Source: Methylophilus sp. | GTDB taxonomy: Bacteria > Pseudomonadota > Gammaproteobacteria > Burkholderiales > Methylophilaceae | DNA length: 5,195 nt | Assembly: GCA_027489475.1 (NCBI GenBank) | Contig: JAIXZQ010000132.1 | Location: forward strand, 1 to 5,195 | Direction: 5' to 3' | Shown here: positions 4,848 through 5,195 of the stretch, in pieces | Layout: each line of letters opens with the position of its first letter | How positions within the stretch are numbered: position 1 is the first letter of the stretch | Notes under the pieces: generated by a model | Database searches by the model: none | What the model saw: only the letters and a program-made list of their open reading frames with translations | What the model was told of the DNA's origin: nothing | Translations under genes and position numbers: made by a program

Positions 4848-5195
4848 ATGCCAAATGCTGACCACACTCGGTTTAAACATGTGACGGTGACAGAAGATGG
4901 TTTGTTGACGTCCAATAAGCGCTATCTTGTGCGCGAGATCCGTGCCGTCAAGCGCGCGGTTAAAGAACCTAATCGTGTGTTTCCCGTGCTGTGTATTTTG
5001 TTTGGATTGGCATCCCTCACCTTACATGGCTTGGTGAGGCTGAATGAGCCTACCATCTATTTATCTGTGAGCCTGTTCTCAATCGTCTTAGGCCTCGTTG
5101 CTTGGTATCGTTCTAAAACCGAATATTCTGTGCTGATAGACACGGCAGATGGCTTGTATGAAGTGCTGAAAAGTGATGATGCCATGCTCATTCCC
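4848..5195 (+). CDS. DUF6232-like small membrane protein, N-terminal part
   Basis: The frame is open to the right edge, giving 116 residues from ATG 4848. The N-terminal 45 residues are soluble and strand-rich (FKHVTVTEDGLLTSNKRYLV, then an REIRAVK stretch). Two hydrophobic segments follow at about 44-62 and 68-86, separated by a short loop, and then a new soluble stretch (YSVLIDTADGLYEVLKSDD). This order (small strand domain, two membrane helices, strand domain) and the RYxVREIRAVK signature resemble DUF6232 proteins, whose function is unknown. The match is from memory and tentative. The start is uncertain. ATG 4848 has no purine-rich site before it. An in-frame GTG at 4776 has GAAGG four bases upstream and would add 24 residues, but those residues (SFVICNYFVTF, then GSGLPAARIHP) do not look like the family start. 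The C-terminus lies outside. Confidence 0.7.
   Translation, partial: MPNADHTRFKHVTVTEDGLLTSNKRYLVREIRAVKRAVKEPNRVFPVLCILFGLASLTLHGLVRLNEPTIYLSVSLFSIVLGLVAWYRSKTEYSVLIDTADGLYEVLKSDDAMLIP

Noticed and set aside
1..5195. CRISPR arrays, tRNA or rRNA genes, insertion sequences
   Set aside because: No regularly spaced repeats, no cloverleaf or rRNA signature and no transposase or terminal inverted repeats were seen.

Overview
The window looks like a proteobacterial chromosome segment, probably from a beta- or gammaproteobacterium. I infer this from protein style and mixed base composition; nothing in the window identifies a species. It holds the ends of two genes cut by the window edges, three complete genes and two information-rich intergenic stretches.

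Layout: (1) Positions 1-667 (+) are the C-terminal end of a type I restriction enzyme R subunit (HsdR), AT-rich and naturally terminated. (2) Converging on it with only 8 bp between the stop codons is a minus-strand pair: an EntS-like major facilitator transporter (1089-2321), then a small DUF4186 protein (676-1047). The pair is clearly GC-richer than hsdR, so the hsdR/DUF4186 junction looks like the edge of an acquired restriction-modification island. (3) The 449-bp region 2322-2770 is non-coding and dense in signals. It has back-to-back -10 boxes, a candidate ~100-nt structured small RNA (2358-2458, +) whose two ends pair perfectly and which ends in seven T, an 11-bp tandem repeat resembling a Pho box, several hairpins, and AT-rich inverted repeats just upstream of the next gene. 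(4) Positions 2771-4687 (+) encode a soluble GAF-PAS-PAS-GGDEF diguanylate cyclase with intact catalytic and inhibitory sites. (5) After an AT-rich gap with a perfect TATAAT and two 11-bp-spaced TGTAAC repeats, a small membrane protein resembling DUF6232 starts at 4848 (or GTG 4776) and runs off the right edge.

The genes do not form one pathway. The cyclase is a one-protein sensor that would turn a redox, ligand or light cue into c-di-GMP. The transporter and DUF4186 probably share a transcript. HsdR would need hsdM and hsdS, which lie outside the window. The item most worth following up is the candidate small RNA divergent from the transporter gene, next to a possible response-regulator operator.
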